From: CAYRYU01 sp964428355
Lineage (GTDB): Bacteria; Muiribacteriota; Ozemobacteria; Ozemobacterales; Ozemobacteraceae
Length of the DNA stretch: 64,000 bases
Direction: 5' to 3'
NCBI GenBank assembly: GCA_964428355.1
Contig: CAYRYU010000003.1
Location: 1 to 64,000, forward strand
In this document: piece after piece, positions 1 through 8,297 of the stretch
Layout of the letters: each line of letters starts with the position of its first letter
How positions within the stretch are numbered: the stretch's first letter is position 1
Translations under genes and position numbers: made by a program
Notes under the pieces: generated by a model
Seen by the model: the letters and a program-made list of their open reading frames with translations, nothing else
Databases searched by the model: none
What the model was told of the DNA's origin: nothing

Positions 1-41
1 CCCCACCCGGAATCCGAATCCTTGACCGAAGGGAGCGAAGA

Positions 42-737
42 GTGGAAGACGAGACAAAGGAACCGACTCCCCAACCACCCCAGAGGGACGAAACATCCCA
101 GGCCTCCAACCCCGATGGATCTGAAGCCATTTCCAGGAATTGGGAGCCACCCGCAGAACAACCGAAGGAGCCCCCCGCTTCAAAGCCGTCGGGGATCGGC
201 CGGTTCGTTTTTCTCTCCGGTGTCTTCGCGATCGCCTTCCTGCTCCTTGCATTCCTTGCGGCGAAAAGGATCCCGATGAGGATTCCCAATCCCTCGCTGG
301 AAAAGGTCAGTTTCACCAAGTCCCGGCTGGCGAACCTTAAGACTGCCCTCATCTGCTTCAATTGCGATACCGGGAAGTACCCGTTCATCGGAAAGACCCA
401 GAGCCCGGAAACGACCGATGGTGCAGACCTTGCCTGCCTGGGAACCGCGAGGGATGAAAACGTGCTGATGCAGACCGAGGTGAGGTTTCCATTCGAGCGG
501 CTGGGGCTCGAAGCTGCGAAATATTCGAAGCGCTGGAAAGGCCCCTACATGGATTCCGAACCTGGGGTTTTCATGCGGGACGCCTGGGGAAACAAGATAA
601 GATATGAATATCACCAGAAGGCGATTTATCTCCATTCGATGGGGGCAGACGGCAAAGCAGATTCCCTGTCCGATGCAATCGACAACGGTTACAGCGGAGA
701 CGACCTTTTGATCATGGTCTCCAAGGTGAAGTTCTGA
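42..737 (+). CDS. Membrane-anchored GspG-like (type II secretion major pseudopilin C-terminal fold) protein
   Basis: The 231-residue product has a Pro/Glu-rich cytoplasmic N-terminus, one transmembrane helix at about residues 52-75 and an exported C-terminal domain. That domain ends with the pattern of GspG/PulG pseudopilins: WKGPYM, then DAWGNKIRYEY, then LHSMGADGK and an acidic Gly/Asp-rich tail that binds calcium in GspG. Unlike a real pseudopilin it has no G|FTLLE prepilin cleavage site before the helix, so it is probably a stand-alone GspG-fold protein anchored by an ordinary signal anchor. Translation appears to start at GTG 42 behind a GA-rich stretch. It converges with the anti-sigma gene 4 bases away. 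The family assignment rests on motifs; the cellular role is unknown. Confidence 0.6.
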   Translation: MEDETKEPTPQPPQRDETSQASNPDGSEAISRNWEPPAEQPKEPPASKPSGIGRFVFLSGVFAIAFLLLAFLAAKRIPMRIPNPSLEKVSFTKSRLANLKTALICFNCDTGKYPFIGKTQSPETTDGADLACLGTARDENVLMQTEVRFPFERLGLEAAKYSKRWKGPYMDSEPGVFMRDAWGNKIRYEYHQKAIYLHSMGADGKADSLSDAIDNGYSGDDLLIMVSKVKF

Positions 738-741
738 CGAG

Positions 742-1224
742 TCAATCGTCGGAAGCGTGGATAAGGTGCGTCGGTTCGCTGGCACGCCCGATGGGAACCG
801 CCTGCCCCGACGCCGGGGAGAGATTCCCCACCGTCGCGGAAGCGGTAACCCCTTCCGAGATCTTGACCGGATCAAGCGGGGGCAAGGGAACCCCCGGGTG
901 GGAGAACCGGGCGGCGAAATAGGCTCCGGCGGCGATTGTTCCGGCGATCGAGATCGAGATCAGCAACTTGTATATTCCGGAAATTCCCTTGGCGACCGCC
1001 ACCTTCTTGGGAAGCGCGGCGGCGCAGGCTGCGATGACCTTCGAGTGGAGCGAAGACAAAGGAGTCTCGGGGTAGATCGACGGTTTGGCGCGCATCTCCC
1101 CTACCATGGAGAAGATCGAGGCGCATTCGGGGCATTCCTTCAGGTGTCTGGCGAGCTCCGGAGACGGGGTCCCCGGCTTGAGAAGCTGGTCAAGGAGTTC
1201 CTGACATCGGACTTCACTGCTCAT
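742..1224 (-). CDS. Anti-sigma factor, zinc-finger (ZAS) type, single transmembrane helix
   Basis: The 160-residue product carries an N-terminal HxxxCxxC motif (HLKECPECA, about residues 27-35), the hallmark of zinc-binding anti-sigma domains. A transmembrane helix follows at about 85-108 and then a short, low-complexity exported tail. By family knowledge the N-terminal domain sequesters the cognate ECF sigma factor at the membrane until a signal releases it. The start overlaps the 3' end of the sigma gene by 11 bases, so the two are translationally coupled and almost certainly cognate. The exported tail has no recognisable sensor fold, so the signal cannot be inferred. Confidence 0.8.
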   Translation of the reverse strand: MSSEVRCQELLDQLLKPGTPSPELARHLKECPECASIFSMVGEMRAKPSIYPETPLSSLHSKVIAACAAALPKKVAVAKGISGIYKLLISISIAGTIAAGAYFAARFSHPGVPLPPLDPVKISEGVTASATVGNLSPASGQAVPIGRASEPTHLIHASDD

Positions 1225-1777
1225 GGTGCAATTCCTTTCCCGCCCGTTCCCGAAGGATCTTCAAAAGGCGATGGAACTTTACCCGTACTCCGATCTCCGA
1301 TTCCTCCAGGGTTTCGGCGATCTCGGAAAACGGGAGCTGCTTGTAGATCCGTAGCTCCAGAAGGAGCTTGGCATCCTCAGGAAGTGTCGCAAGCACCGTT
1401 TCGAGGGTCTGCCTCGTCACGATCTGGTTTTCGGGGCTTTCCGTGGCGACTGGGGAGGTGTCCCCTTCCATGTTCTTCTTTTCGCGGGCATTCTTCCGGA
1501 AATGGTCGATGCATGTGTGCTTTCCGATCGTCAAAAGCCAGGTGGAGAAGGGTTTCTTACGGTCGAAGGAAGTGAGCTTCCGGAGGGCTTTGAGGAACGT
1601 TTCCTGAACCATGTCGTCGAGGATTTCCGGCTTCACGTGAAGGTAACGGAAGAAGCCCACGAGAGAGCCGAGGTGCCTTCGGACGAGCTCATCGAACCTG
1701 GAGGCTTCCCCCTCCAGAATCTGCCCGACCAGATCGGCATCCGTCAGCACTTTTTCCCGGGACTCGGCATTCATCAC
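1214..1777 (-). CDS. ECF-family RNA polymerase sigma factor
   Basis: The 187-residue product has sigma region 2 (ELVRRHLGSLVGFFRY, then DDMVQETFLKA and FSTWLLTIGKHTCIDHFR) and sigma region 4 (LPEDAKLLLELRIYKQLPFSEIA, with an HTH). Regions 1.1 and 3 are absent, as is usual for ECF sigma factors. It should direct RNA polymerase to a small regulon under control of the anti-sigma factor encoded immediately downstream, which it overlaps. The start is GTG 1777 or ATG 1774, with GAGG a few bases upstream. An 11-bp palindrome lies about 100 bp upstream. The ECF subgroup cannot be fixed by eye. Confidence 0.87.
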   Translation of the reverse strand: MMNAESREKVLTDADLVGQILEGEASRFDELVRRHLGSLVGFFRYLHVKPEILDDMVQETFLKALRKLTSFDRKKPFSTWLLTIGKHTCIDHFRKNAREKKNMEGDTSPVATESPENQIVTRQTLETVLATLPEDAKLLLELRIYKQLPFSEIAETLEESEIGVRVKFHRLLKILRERAGKELHHEQ

Positions 1778-1878
1778 CGTCGGCCTCGCGATCTTTCGGA
1801 AAGCTGCCCGGTCGGCGCCTTTCCTTCTACATGCACGATCATACTGCGGAACACTTTCCCATCGGGCTTACGTCCGCG

Positions 1879-1889
1879 GAACCAGGTTC
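1879..1889. promoter_or_regulatory. Perfect 11-bp palindrome upstream of the ECF sigma gene
   Basis: The sequence GAACCAGGTTC is perfectly self-complementary around one central base. It lies in the 141-bp gap between the sigma gene and the HEAT-repeat gene. GAACC resembles the GGAAC core of many ECF -35 elements, so an autoregulated promoter is possible, but no clear -10 was identified. Confidence 0.25.
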
Positions 1890-1918
1890 GTTACACTTCC
1901 GCGACAATTTTCGGGTTT

Positions 1919-4333
1919 TCAGTGTACACCACCCCCCGGACTTCCGGGGGACGTCAGGTATTTCACATCGAGCAGTCGTCCCGTGATGCTTCCGTCTCTC
2001 TCCAACCTGACCGGGAGATAGCGGAAAACGATCCTGTCCCCGACGCGGAGGCTGGGAACCGAATCGGAAACAGGATCGAGATGCACCAATTCCCCGCTTT
2101 CAAGGCTTACCGTCCAATGGGGGTCTCCGTCACCTCCGGCGGACGAGACCATTCCCAGGCATTCCGTTTCCCGCGGGAGTACCCCGCCTGCCTTCACCCC
2201 CGGGGAGCTTCGGTAAGGCTCGAAAAAGGCGATCGCCTCGAACCCGATTGTGACGATGATCAGGAGGAAAAGCGCTATGGCTGCAACGTTCTGCAAGGGA
2301 GACGAGGGGAGCTCCGGGAGAATGCCCCTGATACCATCACCAGTGGGCTTTTCCCTGGTTTCCTTCAGCGCCCCGATCGTGAAGGGGGAATCGACCGAAG
2401 GGCAGCGGCTTTTCCCGTTCCATGCGGCTTCCAATGCCAGCTCTCCCCAGTCGGGGTCATCGGGGGACAGGGCACCCATCTCCACAAGGGTCCTCCGGAG
2501 GATCAGTCGGGCTTCACGCGCCCGGCCCGCTCCTTCCCCGCTCTGCCTCTTTTCGATCTCCAGAAGCAGTGCAAGGTTCTCCCTTTCGGGATTCGCGAGG
2601 AAGAGCGAGAGCCCTTGCCGGAGGATCTCGGGGGAGGTGGTTTCCCCCAGTTGTTTTCCCAACAGATTCCGGATAAGGGGGAACGGGAAAAAGACCATGC
2701 ACCCGACTGCCTGGCTCTGGCTGGCATGATCGACCGATCCGATCAGGGCTTTCAGCACTCCCATCGCGCGGAAATGGTCGAAGCGCTGGAAGATCGAAAG
2801 CGAAGTCATCTTGACCCGTTTCCCGGGATGATTCAGAAAGCGTCCCAGGAGAGGGAAAACCCTTTCCGGATCTATCTCGCCCAGGTAATCCAGTGATGCG
2901 GAAACGAGGCAATCATCCTTCGACGCGAGGCATCTCTCGGCATCCGCGACGAATTCATCCCATTGTTCGCGGAATGCAATGCGGAGCACGGCACCCTTCA
3001 CCGCAGGAGAAGACCACGGTTCCCGGAGAAGGCAGGAAACGGCACCCCGGACTTTTTCCCGGTCGGTGGAAATCGCGCCCTGGAGGCGGGAAAGGATGTC
3101 CCCGTCCGAAAGGTTCCGGAAACCGGCGGGGTCGGCAGGGAAGGGGTCGGGCTTGGAAGGCCGGGCGGGGGGAAGGTCGAGGCTTTCCAATAGTGACCGC
3201 CCCTCGGGGGATAGATCCCACTCCTTCGCCTTGCGAAGTGCCCAGGCCAGTTCCGGCTGGGGGGGATTCCTGAAGAAGGCCAGATCGGCTTCCTGGGGTT
3301 TCTCCTCCCCGCCTCCGAACCTTTCGATGAAATACCGGACCTGCCGCAGGGCCACGGTCTCCCGCATCCGCTTCTGGAGATCTTCCCGGAACCGCTCGAA
3401 AGCTTCCGGGGAAAAGCCCCGGGAGTTCCGGATCGCCGCGAGGGACCCGTCGAAAACCTTCCTAAGGTGCCTCCTCTTTTCCCCCGAAGCGGTTTCGGCC
3501 AGGTCAAGAAGCCGATGGGGAATCTGCGGATCGGGATTGGCCTGTAGAACAGCTCCAGCTTGGGAAAGCAGCGAAGCGGACGATTCGGCTCCAAGGAATC
3601 GCAAAAGGGGCTCCCGGACATGCTCGAAGGGCAGGAACAGGCAGACCCGGAGCCCGCATCCGCGCGTCCAGGGGTCATCGCTCGCGAGCATGTCCTCGAC
3701 GTGCTCGAGCGCCGCGGGAAGATCGATTCCGGACAAACCTCGGATGGCGAGCCCTCGCAATCGGGGATCGGTTGAAAGCAGGAGCCTTGGAAGGTGGGAG
3801 GCGAGATCCCCCGGGGCCTGGTGGATCAGCGCCTGGAGGGCGGCGATCCTGACCCCCAGGAAGGTTGACCCCAGAAGGGTTTCGAAAACCGGGATCCGCT
3901 CCGGGGGCCAAAACCGTTGGAAGACCCTGATCGCGGCGGAAACCACGATCGGGTCTTCCCTGTCGAGGGAGAGCTTGGTGAATTCCGGGGCAAGCTCCCG
4001 GGTCAGGACTGGCGTCAGGCTTTCGAGAAGCTGGAGTTTCCGTCCCGGAAGGGAGGTGGAGAAGCCGTCCAGCCACGTCTTCGGAGTATCGACCGCGACC
4101 TGTTCCGCCTTGCTCGAGGGATCGATCCTGAACCGGACCGCGGCGATCGCGTGGGCAAGGAGAAGGCGGCATTCCTCGTCGGTCTCGACTTCGGCACGCG
4201 AAGCCAGCAGACGGACACATTCGGGAGTATCCCCCTCGCGCAGCGCGGTCTCCATCGCGAAGAGACGGATGGATTTGACAGGCGCGAACAGTTCCCGCTG
4301 GAATTCATCGAAATCGGATTTCACTGGACCCAT
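1919..4333 (-). CDS. HEAT-repeat protein with C-terminal membrane anchor and small exported domain
   Basis: The product is about 804 residues. Residues 1-620 are repetitive amphipathic helix pairs of the HEAT/PBS-lyase type (recurrent patterns such as DPRLRGLAIRGLSGI and DDPWTRGCGLRVCLFL). One transmembrane helix follows near residue 690, then a roughly 85-residue beta-rich tail (WTVSLESGELVHLDP, VGDRIVFRYLP) that could be an OB/SH3-like barrel. HEAT arrays are protein-interaction scaffolds, so a membrane-tethered cytoplasmic scaffold is the natural reading. I chose ATG 4333, which has GGAA seven bases upstream. An in-frame TTG at 4360 would add nine residues but lacks a ribosome-binding site. 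No specific function can be assigned. Confidence 0.7.
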   Translation of the reverse strand: MGPVKSDFDEFQRELFAPVKSIRLFAMETALREGDTPECVRLLASRAEVETDEECRLLLAHAIAAVRFRIDPSSKAEQVAVDTPKTWLDGFSTSLPGRKLQLLESLTPVLTRELAPEFTKLSLDREDPIVVSAAIRVFQRFWPPERIPVFETLLGSTFLGVRIAALQALIHQAPGDLASHLPRLLLSTDPRLRGLAIRGLSGIDLPAALEHVEDMLASDDPWTRGCGLRVCLFLPFEHVREPLLRFLGAESSASLLSQAGAVLQANPDPQIPHRLLDLAETASGEKRRHLRKVFDGSLAAIRNSRGFSPEAFERFREDLQKRMRETVALRQVRYFIERFGGGEEKPQEADLAFFRNPPQPELAWALRKAKEWDLSPEGRSLLESLDLPPARPSKPDPFPADPAGFRNLSDGDILSRLQGAISTDREKVRGAVSCLLREPWSSPAVKGAVLRIAFREQWDEFVADAERCLASKDDCLVSASLDYLGEIDPERVFPLLGRFLNHPGKRVKMTSLSIFQRFDHFRAMGVLKALIGSVDHASQSQAVGCMVFFPFPLIRNLLGKQLGETTSPEILRQGLSLFLANPERENLALLLEIEKRQSGEGAGRAREARLILRRTLVEMGALSPDDPDWGELALEAAWNGKSRCPSVDSPFTIGALKETREKPTGDGIRGILPELPSSPLQNVAAIALFLLIIVTIGFEAIAFFEPYRSSPGVKAGGVLPRETECLGMVSSAGGDGDPHWTVSLESGELVHLDPVSDSVPSLRVGDRIVFRYLPVRLERDGSITGRLLDVKYLTSPGSPGGGVH

Positions 4334-4408
4334 CTTAAATTCCAAAAAGCCCTGGGTCAACGCAAATTAAGGTGATATCATGTCCTGTAGCAGGAAAAGG
4401 GGGAGATC

Positions 4409-5446
4409 ATGAGACTCCGGGATAGACGGTTTTTTCTGGGGGTTTTGGTGGGAATCCTGCTGTGGACTTCCTGTCCGGAGCTTTGGGGGTGGTCGTTCCA
4501 CACCCACCGGAAGTTGTGTTCCGACGCCATTTCGAGGATGCCCGCAGAGTTCCAGGGCCGGTTTTCGAGATACAAGGACGTGATGATGAAGGGATCCACC
4601 GACCCCGATACGCTGATCAAGGATTTCCACTGCCACGTCTTCCACGTCAAGGGTAGACTCCGCGATTCCGAGGAACGCGTCCAGGACCTTTTCGACAAGG
4701 CGGTCAGCCAGCTGAAACGTGGCGATCCCGACGAGGACACCGCCTACACCATGGGACTGCTTTCGCATTACGTCGGCGATCTGAACCAGCCGCTCCACAC
4801 AGCGGGTTCGGAAAGAGACGACACGGAAGACGAGTATCATGCCAAGTTCGAGAAGGATGTCCAGGGGGGCCTTTCACGGATCACCATCCGTCAGGTCCGA
4901 TATCTTCCCGTCGCCGACCCTGTTTCGCGCCTGAGAGAGATGGCGGAGCAGGCATTTCGCGGTTACGACCGTATCGGGGCTGCCTATCGGGGCGGGAACA
5001 AGATCTTCGACCTCCAGGATCTGGTCGAGGACCAGTACAACGCCGCGCTCGGAAACATCATCGATTACTGGCTCGGAATCCTTCAGCAGGCGGGCTTGAA
5101 ACCCGACATTTCGGCGTCTCCTGCCGTATCCATGTCAGTCCAAAACGCGGACGAAGGTCCCCTCACCCGCCCCCGCGCGGGGAACTCCGGCTCGACCCGC
5201 GGATGGAGCGATCCGGTCGGCCATGGCCGCAATTCGACGGTGGGCAGCATCGTCGGAGGGGGCAAGGTAGACCTCAACACCGCTTCGGAAGACCAGCTGA
5301 TGGCGATTCCCGGAATAGGCGAGAAGCGTGCGAGGGCGATCATTGCCGCCCGCCCCTTCAAGAGCATCTACGACCTCTCGAAGCTGAAGGGGTTCGGAGT
5401 CAAGTTCATCGAGAGGATTTCCGGTTACATTTCCATCGGAAATTGA
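4409..5446 (+). CDS. Secreted zinc-dependent phospholipase C/S1-P1 nuclease-like domain fused to ComEA-type helix-hairpin-helix
   Basis: The 345-residue product has a signal peptide whose predicted cleavage (LWG|W) exposes Trp28, matching the N-terminal Trp that ligates zinc in this superfamily. The trinuclear zinc ligands can be traced: W28, H31 or H33, D65 or D67, H76 or H79, then H120xxxD124 and H130 in LLSHYVGDLNQPLH, then H144xxxE148. The last pair has Glu, as in bacterial phospholipase C, where P1/S1 nuclease has Asp. Residues 283-345 form a ComEA-like double helix-hairpin-helix (VDLNTASEDQLMAIPGIG) that binds DNA backbone. A Gly/Ser/Pro-rich linker joins the two. The HhH argues for a DNA-related substrate and the HxxxE for a phospholipid, so the substrate is open. 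The SD is GGGGGAG. Confidence 0.75.
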   Translation: MRLRDRRFFLGVLVGILLWTSCPELWGWSFHTHRKLCSDAISRMPAEFQGRFSRYKDVMMKGSTDPDTLIKDFHCHVFHVKGRLRDSEERVQDLFDKAVSQLKRGDPDEDTAYTMGLLSHYVGDLNQPLHTAGSERDDTEDEYHAKFEKDVQGGLSRITIRQVRYLPVADPVSRLREMAEQAFRGYDRIGAAYRGGNKIFDLQDLVEDQYNAALGNIIDYWLGILQQAGLKPDISASPAVSMSVQNADEGPLTRPRAGNSGSTRGWSDPVGHGRNSTVGSIVGGGKVDLNTASEDQLMAIPGIGEKRARAIIAARPFKSIYDLSKLKGFGVKFIERISGYISIGN

Positions 5447-5474
5447 GCGCCCCGGAAACCTTTGGGGGAAAGAG

Positions 5475-6131
5475 ATGAAACTTATCAGGAAAAGGCATGA
5501 CGATCATGCCCTATTGCTCGATCTTGGGATGAAGCTTCACTGGCTTGGTGATTACCGGCGGTTCCGGCATTCGGTCGTCTCGAACCTGCCGTGTTTGAAA
5601 GGGGTCCGTGTTCTCGATTTCGGATGCGGAAGCGGCCAGATGTGCGAATATCTCCGGCGCTCGACGCCTTTCGAAGGGTCGTACGTCGGATCCGATCCCG
5701 GATTCCAGCTCCTCAGAATCGCCCGGCGGAAGTGGGGGGGAGACCCCGGGAACGTCTTCGTAAGGATTCCCGAAACTCCGGCTCTCCCATTCCATGACGG
5801 AAGCTTCGATGCCGTGATCTGCAGCCTTGTCACACATCAAATCTCCACCGACAACAAACTCCGGTTGTTCCGGGAAATGTTCCGGGTCCTGCGGCCCGGT
5901 GGAGTGGCTTCGCTCGCCGAGTTCGGAGAGCCTTCGACGTTGTTCGCCAGGATCCAGACTTCGCTATCCAACCTCATCTGGGGTTGCATAATCTCTTCCA
6001 TCAGGGGCAACACGCTCGGGAACTTCCAGGGCATCGTTCCGCCGCTTCTCCGCGAGGCGGGCTTCTCTCCGGTTACCATCACCCGACAATGGAAGGGGAT
6101 GGTCGACGTGATCAAGGCCGAGAAAACCTGA
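5475..6131 (+). CDS. Class I SAM-dependent methyltransferase
   Basis: The 218-residue product has a Rossmann-fold methyltransferase core. Motif I is VLDFGCGSGQM (about residues 48-58), followed by an acidic post-I position (GSDPGFQLL). Motif II is FDAVICSLVTHQI and motif III is LRPGGVASLAEFG. It is a Methyltransf_11/25 type and should transfer a methyl group from S-adenosylmethionine to a small molecule or lipid. The substrate cannot be read from sequence. It begins 29 bases after the phospholipase/HhH gene with a good SD (GGGGGAAAGAG), so the two may be co-transcribed. Confidence 0.8.
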   Translation: MKLIRKRHDDHALLLDLGMKLHWLGDYRRFRHSVVSNLPCLKGVRVLDFGCGSGQMCEYLRRSTPFEGSYVGSDPGFQLLRIARRKWGGDPGNVFVRIPETPALPFHDGSFDAVICSLVTHQISTDNKLRLFREMFRVLRPGGVASLAEFGEPSTLFARIQTSLSNLIWGCIISSIRGNTLGNFQGIVPPLLREAGFSPVTITRQWKGMVDVIKAEKT

Positions 6132-6279
6132 AACCGGGGAACCGGAGATCCGAAATCTCCTGGCCAGGAAGACGCCTCCCTTTGCGGCTTTCCGGTTTTC
6201 CTCCCCACGGTGGTTTAAATGGTTTGGGAACGGATGCCGATGTATGACTTGGAAAATCATTTTTTGAAGGGGGGAACCC

Positions 6280-6462
6280 ATGCCCCAGAATCCGATCTCC
6301 GAAACGATTCTCGATCGGCTTGCCGCCGGTGCTTCGATCAGCCAGGTAAAACGTGAGTTGAACCTCTCGAAGGAGGACATCATCACCGCGGCGCTGTACG
6401 GAGTCGCGCAGTTGCGGGAAGAATACATCCGCCTTCTGCTGCGCCGCCGGTTTCAGCGTTGA
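6280..6462 (+). CDS. Small DUF433-like helix-turn-helix protein
   Basis: The 60-residue product (RLAAGASISQVKRELNLSKE, then DIITAALYGVAQLREE) resembles the C-terminal half of DUF433 proteins. Those are small HTH-like proteins often found as antitoxins of PIN/DUF5615 toxins. The N-terminal beta-hairpin of full-length DUF433 is missing and no toxin gene lies next to it, so it may be a solo regulator. The start has a strong SD (AAGGGGGG, five bases before ATG). The HEAT-repeat gene follows 33 bases later and is probably in the same transcript. Confidence 0.6.
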   Translation: MPQNPISETILDRLAAGASISQVKRELNLSKEDIITAALYGVAQLREEYIRLLLRRRFQR

Positions 6463-6495
6463 TCCTCCCCAATCGGCGTGAACAAAGGAGGGCAC

Positions 6496-7989
6496 ATGGA
6501 AAAAAGCGGCGATTTCCAGGCACGAATCCTCAAACAGATCGAATTCGCGCTCGAGGATCCGAATCCGAACATCCGTTTCATCGGCCTCGAGACACTTCAG
6601 CTCTTCCCGGAAACCACACAGGGGAGAATGGTTCTTCCCCTGGTGGAGGATTCCGACCGATTCGTCAGATGGAAGGCCGTTCAGGTCCTGGGGCTGCTGG
6701 GAGTCAAGGTCGCTGAATCGGTTCTCGCCCTCCTGCTCGACTCACCGGATATCAACACCCGTTTCCATGTGGTCAGCTCATTGTGCAAACTGGGAGCGGT
6801 GAAGTATCTTCCGCAACTGCTCCAGGTTGTTGAGAAAGAAACCTCTCCCCGGGTCCGGCAAGTTTTCATCAAGAGCCTCACTTTTTTCCCCAAGCAGGAA
6901 ATCCCCTGGGATTTCCTGGGCCGGTCGGCACTCGATACAGACCTCGGGGTCCGGCTCGACATCTCCGTTCTCCTCGGGAAGCTTGCCCCGGACAAACAGG
7001 CCTCCGATATACTGGTCAACCTTCTCGAAAGGGAGTCAAACAACCATGTTTTCGCGACGGCCCTGATCTCGCTGGGCCGGTTCCGAAATCCGATGCTTCT
7101 GGGATATTTCCAGCACAGCCTCCTCCACAAGGAGAGCCGGATCAGGGCCAATGCGATCGAGGCAATGGGGGAGTTCCCCTTCGAGGAGGTGGAGCCCGTT
7201 ATCTCCCCCTACCTCAGGGATCCCTCCAACCGCGTAAAAGCAAACGTGCTGGCGATCTACTACCGTGGAGGCGAGGGCGGGAGGGTCGAAGCCGAGGTGA
7301 GGAAGCTCCTAGCTTCTCCCAACCCGTGGGAGCGCGCAAGCGCGGCCTGGCTTGCCGGGCAGTTCCGTCTGGGGAACTTCCAAACCGAACTTCTGGGACT
7401 CCTCGAAGACGAGGAGGCGGTGGTATCCGATCGTGCCGCCTGGGCGTTCATCCGGAACCCGCTTCCCGGGACATTCGACCAACTTCACAAGGCGTATAGC
7501 CGGGCAAACCAGTGGGGATTGTCGAACCTGCTCAAGGCGATGGCGGGGGTTGCCGAAGAGAAGGACCTCCCCAAGATCATCGCGCTTCTCCAGAAGGAGA
7601 GGAACCCCCAAAGCAAGGCACAGATGATCGATCTTCTGGCGAAGATCGGCGCGGCATCGGCGAGGCCGATGATACTTCCCCTTCGCAAGGATCCGGATTT
7701 CCGGATCCGCTCCAGCGCGTTCAACTTCCTGGCTCAGATCCAGGGGCTGGATTCCTGTCCGATCCTCAACGAAGGCCTCTCGGACTCCCAGGTCAAGGTG
7801 CGTGCGCTTTGCGCCGAATGGATGATGAAACTGGGGGATTTCCGGGCGTTGAAAACGCTTTCTGCGCTCCTGAACGACGCCGACAAGATGCAGCGGATCC
7901 AGGCGGCATACACGCTCAAGGAAGTGGCGACGATAGAAGCCGGCTCGTCACAACGAAAACATTCCCAGAACGAAAGAATTCCGGGGTGA
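6496..7989 (+). CDS. HEAT-repeat scaffold protein
   Basis: The product is about 497 residues composed almost entirely of roughly 30-residue helical repeats (VEDSDRFVRWKAVQVLGLLG, LLDSPDINTRFHVVSSLCKLG, LRDPSNRVKANVLAIYYRGG), typical of HEAT/PBS-lyase arrays. There is no signal peptide or membrane helix, so it should be a cytoplasmic protein-protein interaction platform. ATG 6496 was chosen because AAGGAGG lies four bases upstream; the GTG at 6478 is less likely. It is preceded by the DUF433-like gene in the same orientation. It shares the repeat type, but not the membrane tail, with the HEAT protein at 1919-4333. Confidence 0.75.
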   Translation: MEKSGDFQARILKQIEFALEDPNPNIRFIGLETLQLFPETTQGRMVLPLVEDSDRFVRWKAVQVLGLLGVKVAESVLALLLDSPDINTRFHVVSSLCKLGAVKYLPQLLQVVEKETSPRVRQVFIKSLTFFPKQEIPWDFLGRSALDTDLGVRLDISVLLGKLAPDKQASDILVNLLERESNNHVFATALISLGRFRNPMLLGYFQHSLLHKESRIRANAIEAMGEFPFEEVEPVISPYLRDPSNRVKANVLAIYYRGGEGGRVEAEVRKLLASPNPWERASAAWLAGQFRLGNFQTELLGLLEDEEAVVSDRAAWAFIRNPLPGTFDQLHKAYSRANQWGLSNLLKAMAGVAEEKDLPKIIALLQKERNPQSKAQMIDLLAKIGAASARPMILPLRKDPDFRIRSSAFNFLAQIQGLDSCPILNEGLSDSQVKVRALCAEWMMKLGDFRALKTLSALLNDADKMQRIQAAYTLKEVATIEAGSSQRKHSQNERIPG

Positions 7990-8051
7990 AGGACGGTGGA
8001 TTCCTTTTTCGGAAGCTCGGACCTTGCCGTTACCAAGAGAACCCGGGAGGG

Positions 8052-8138
8052 TTACTCCGAGAGGTATCCGTACACGTATCCGGCGAACGCGGCAATGCTG
8101 ACCAGGATCGCCCACCAGATGAACTTGAATATGGACAT
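8052..8138 (-). CDS. 28-residue single-helix membrane protein
   Basis: This short gene encodes 28 residues: MSIFKFIWW, then a hydrophobic helix (AILVSIAAFAGYVYGY) ending LSE. It looks like a complete one-pass micro-membrane protein. Two independent signals support expression: GGAGGAG four bases before the ATG, and a sigma-70-like promoter 35-63 bases upstream with 17-bp spacing. It sits antisense-oriented between the HEAT-repeat and TPR genes. Its function is unknown; small one-helix proteins often modulate transporters or sensor kinases, but nothing here shows a partner. Confidence 0.6.
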   Translation of the reverse strand: MSIFKFIWWAILVSIAAFAGYVYGYLSE

Positions 8139-8172
8139 GAACTCCTCCAGTGAAGTTGGATTTTCCGCACTG

Positions 8173-8201
8173 ATGATAACATACCCCCGTGATGTCGACA
8201 A
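8173..8201 (-). promoter_or_regulatory. Sigma-70-like promoter for the 28-residue membrane protein
   Basis: On the minus strand TTGTCG (8201-8196) and TATCAT (8178-8173) are separated by exactly 17 bases. This places a transcription start about 30 bases before the SD of the small gene at 8052-8138. Confidence 0.5.
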
Positions 8202-8297
8202 GCATGCACGTGTCCTCAAAATCGGTTTAGAAAGGGAGGTTTCCGGTTCCTCAGCCTGACTTGCGGGGACCGGACTACCGGAGCAAGGAGAACAGAC

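Noticed and set aside
1502..2896. A 464-codon plus-strand frame across the sigma and HEAT-repeat genes.
   Set aside because: It crosses two genes that are clearly coded on the other strand and resembles no protein family.
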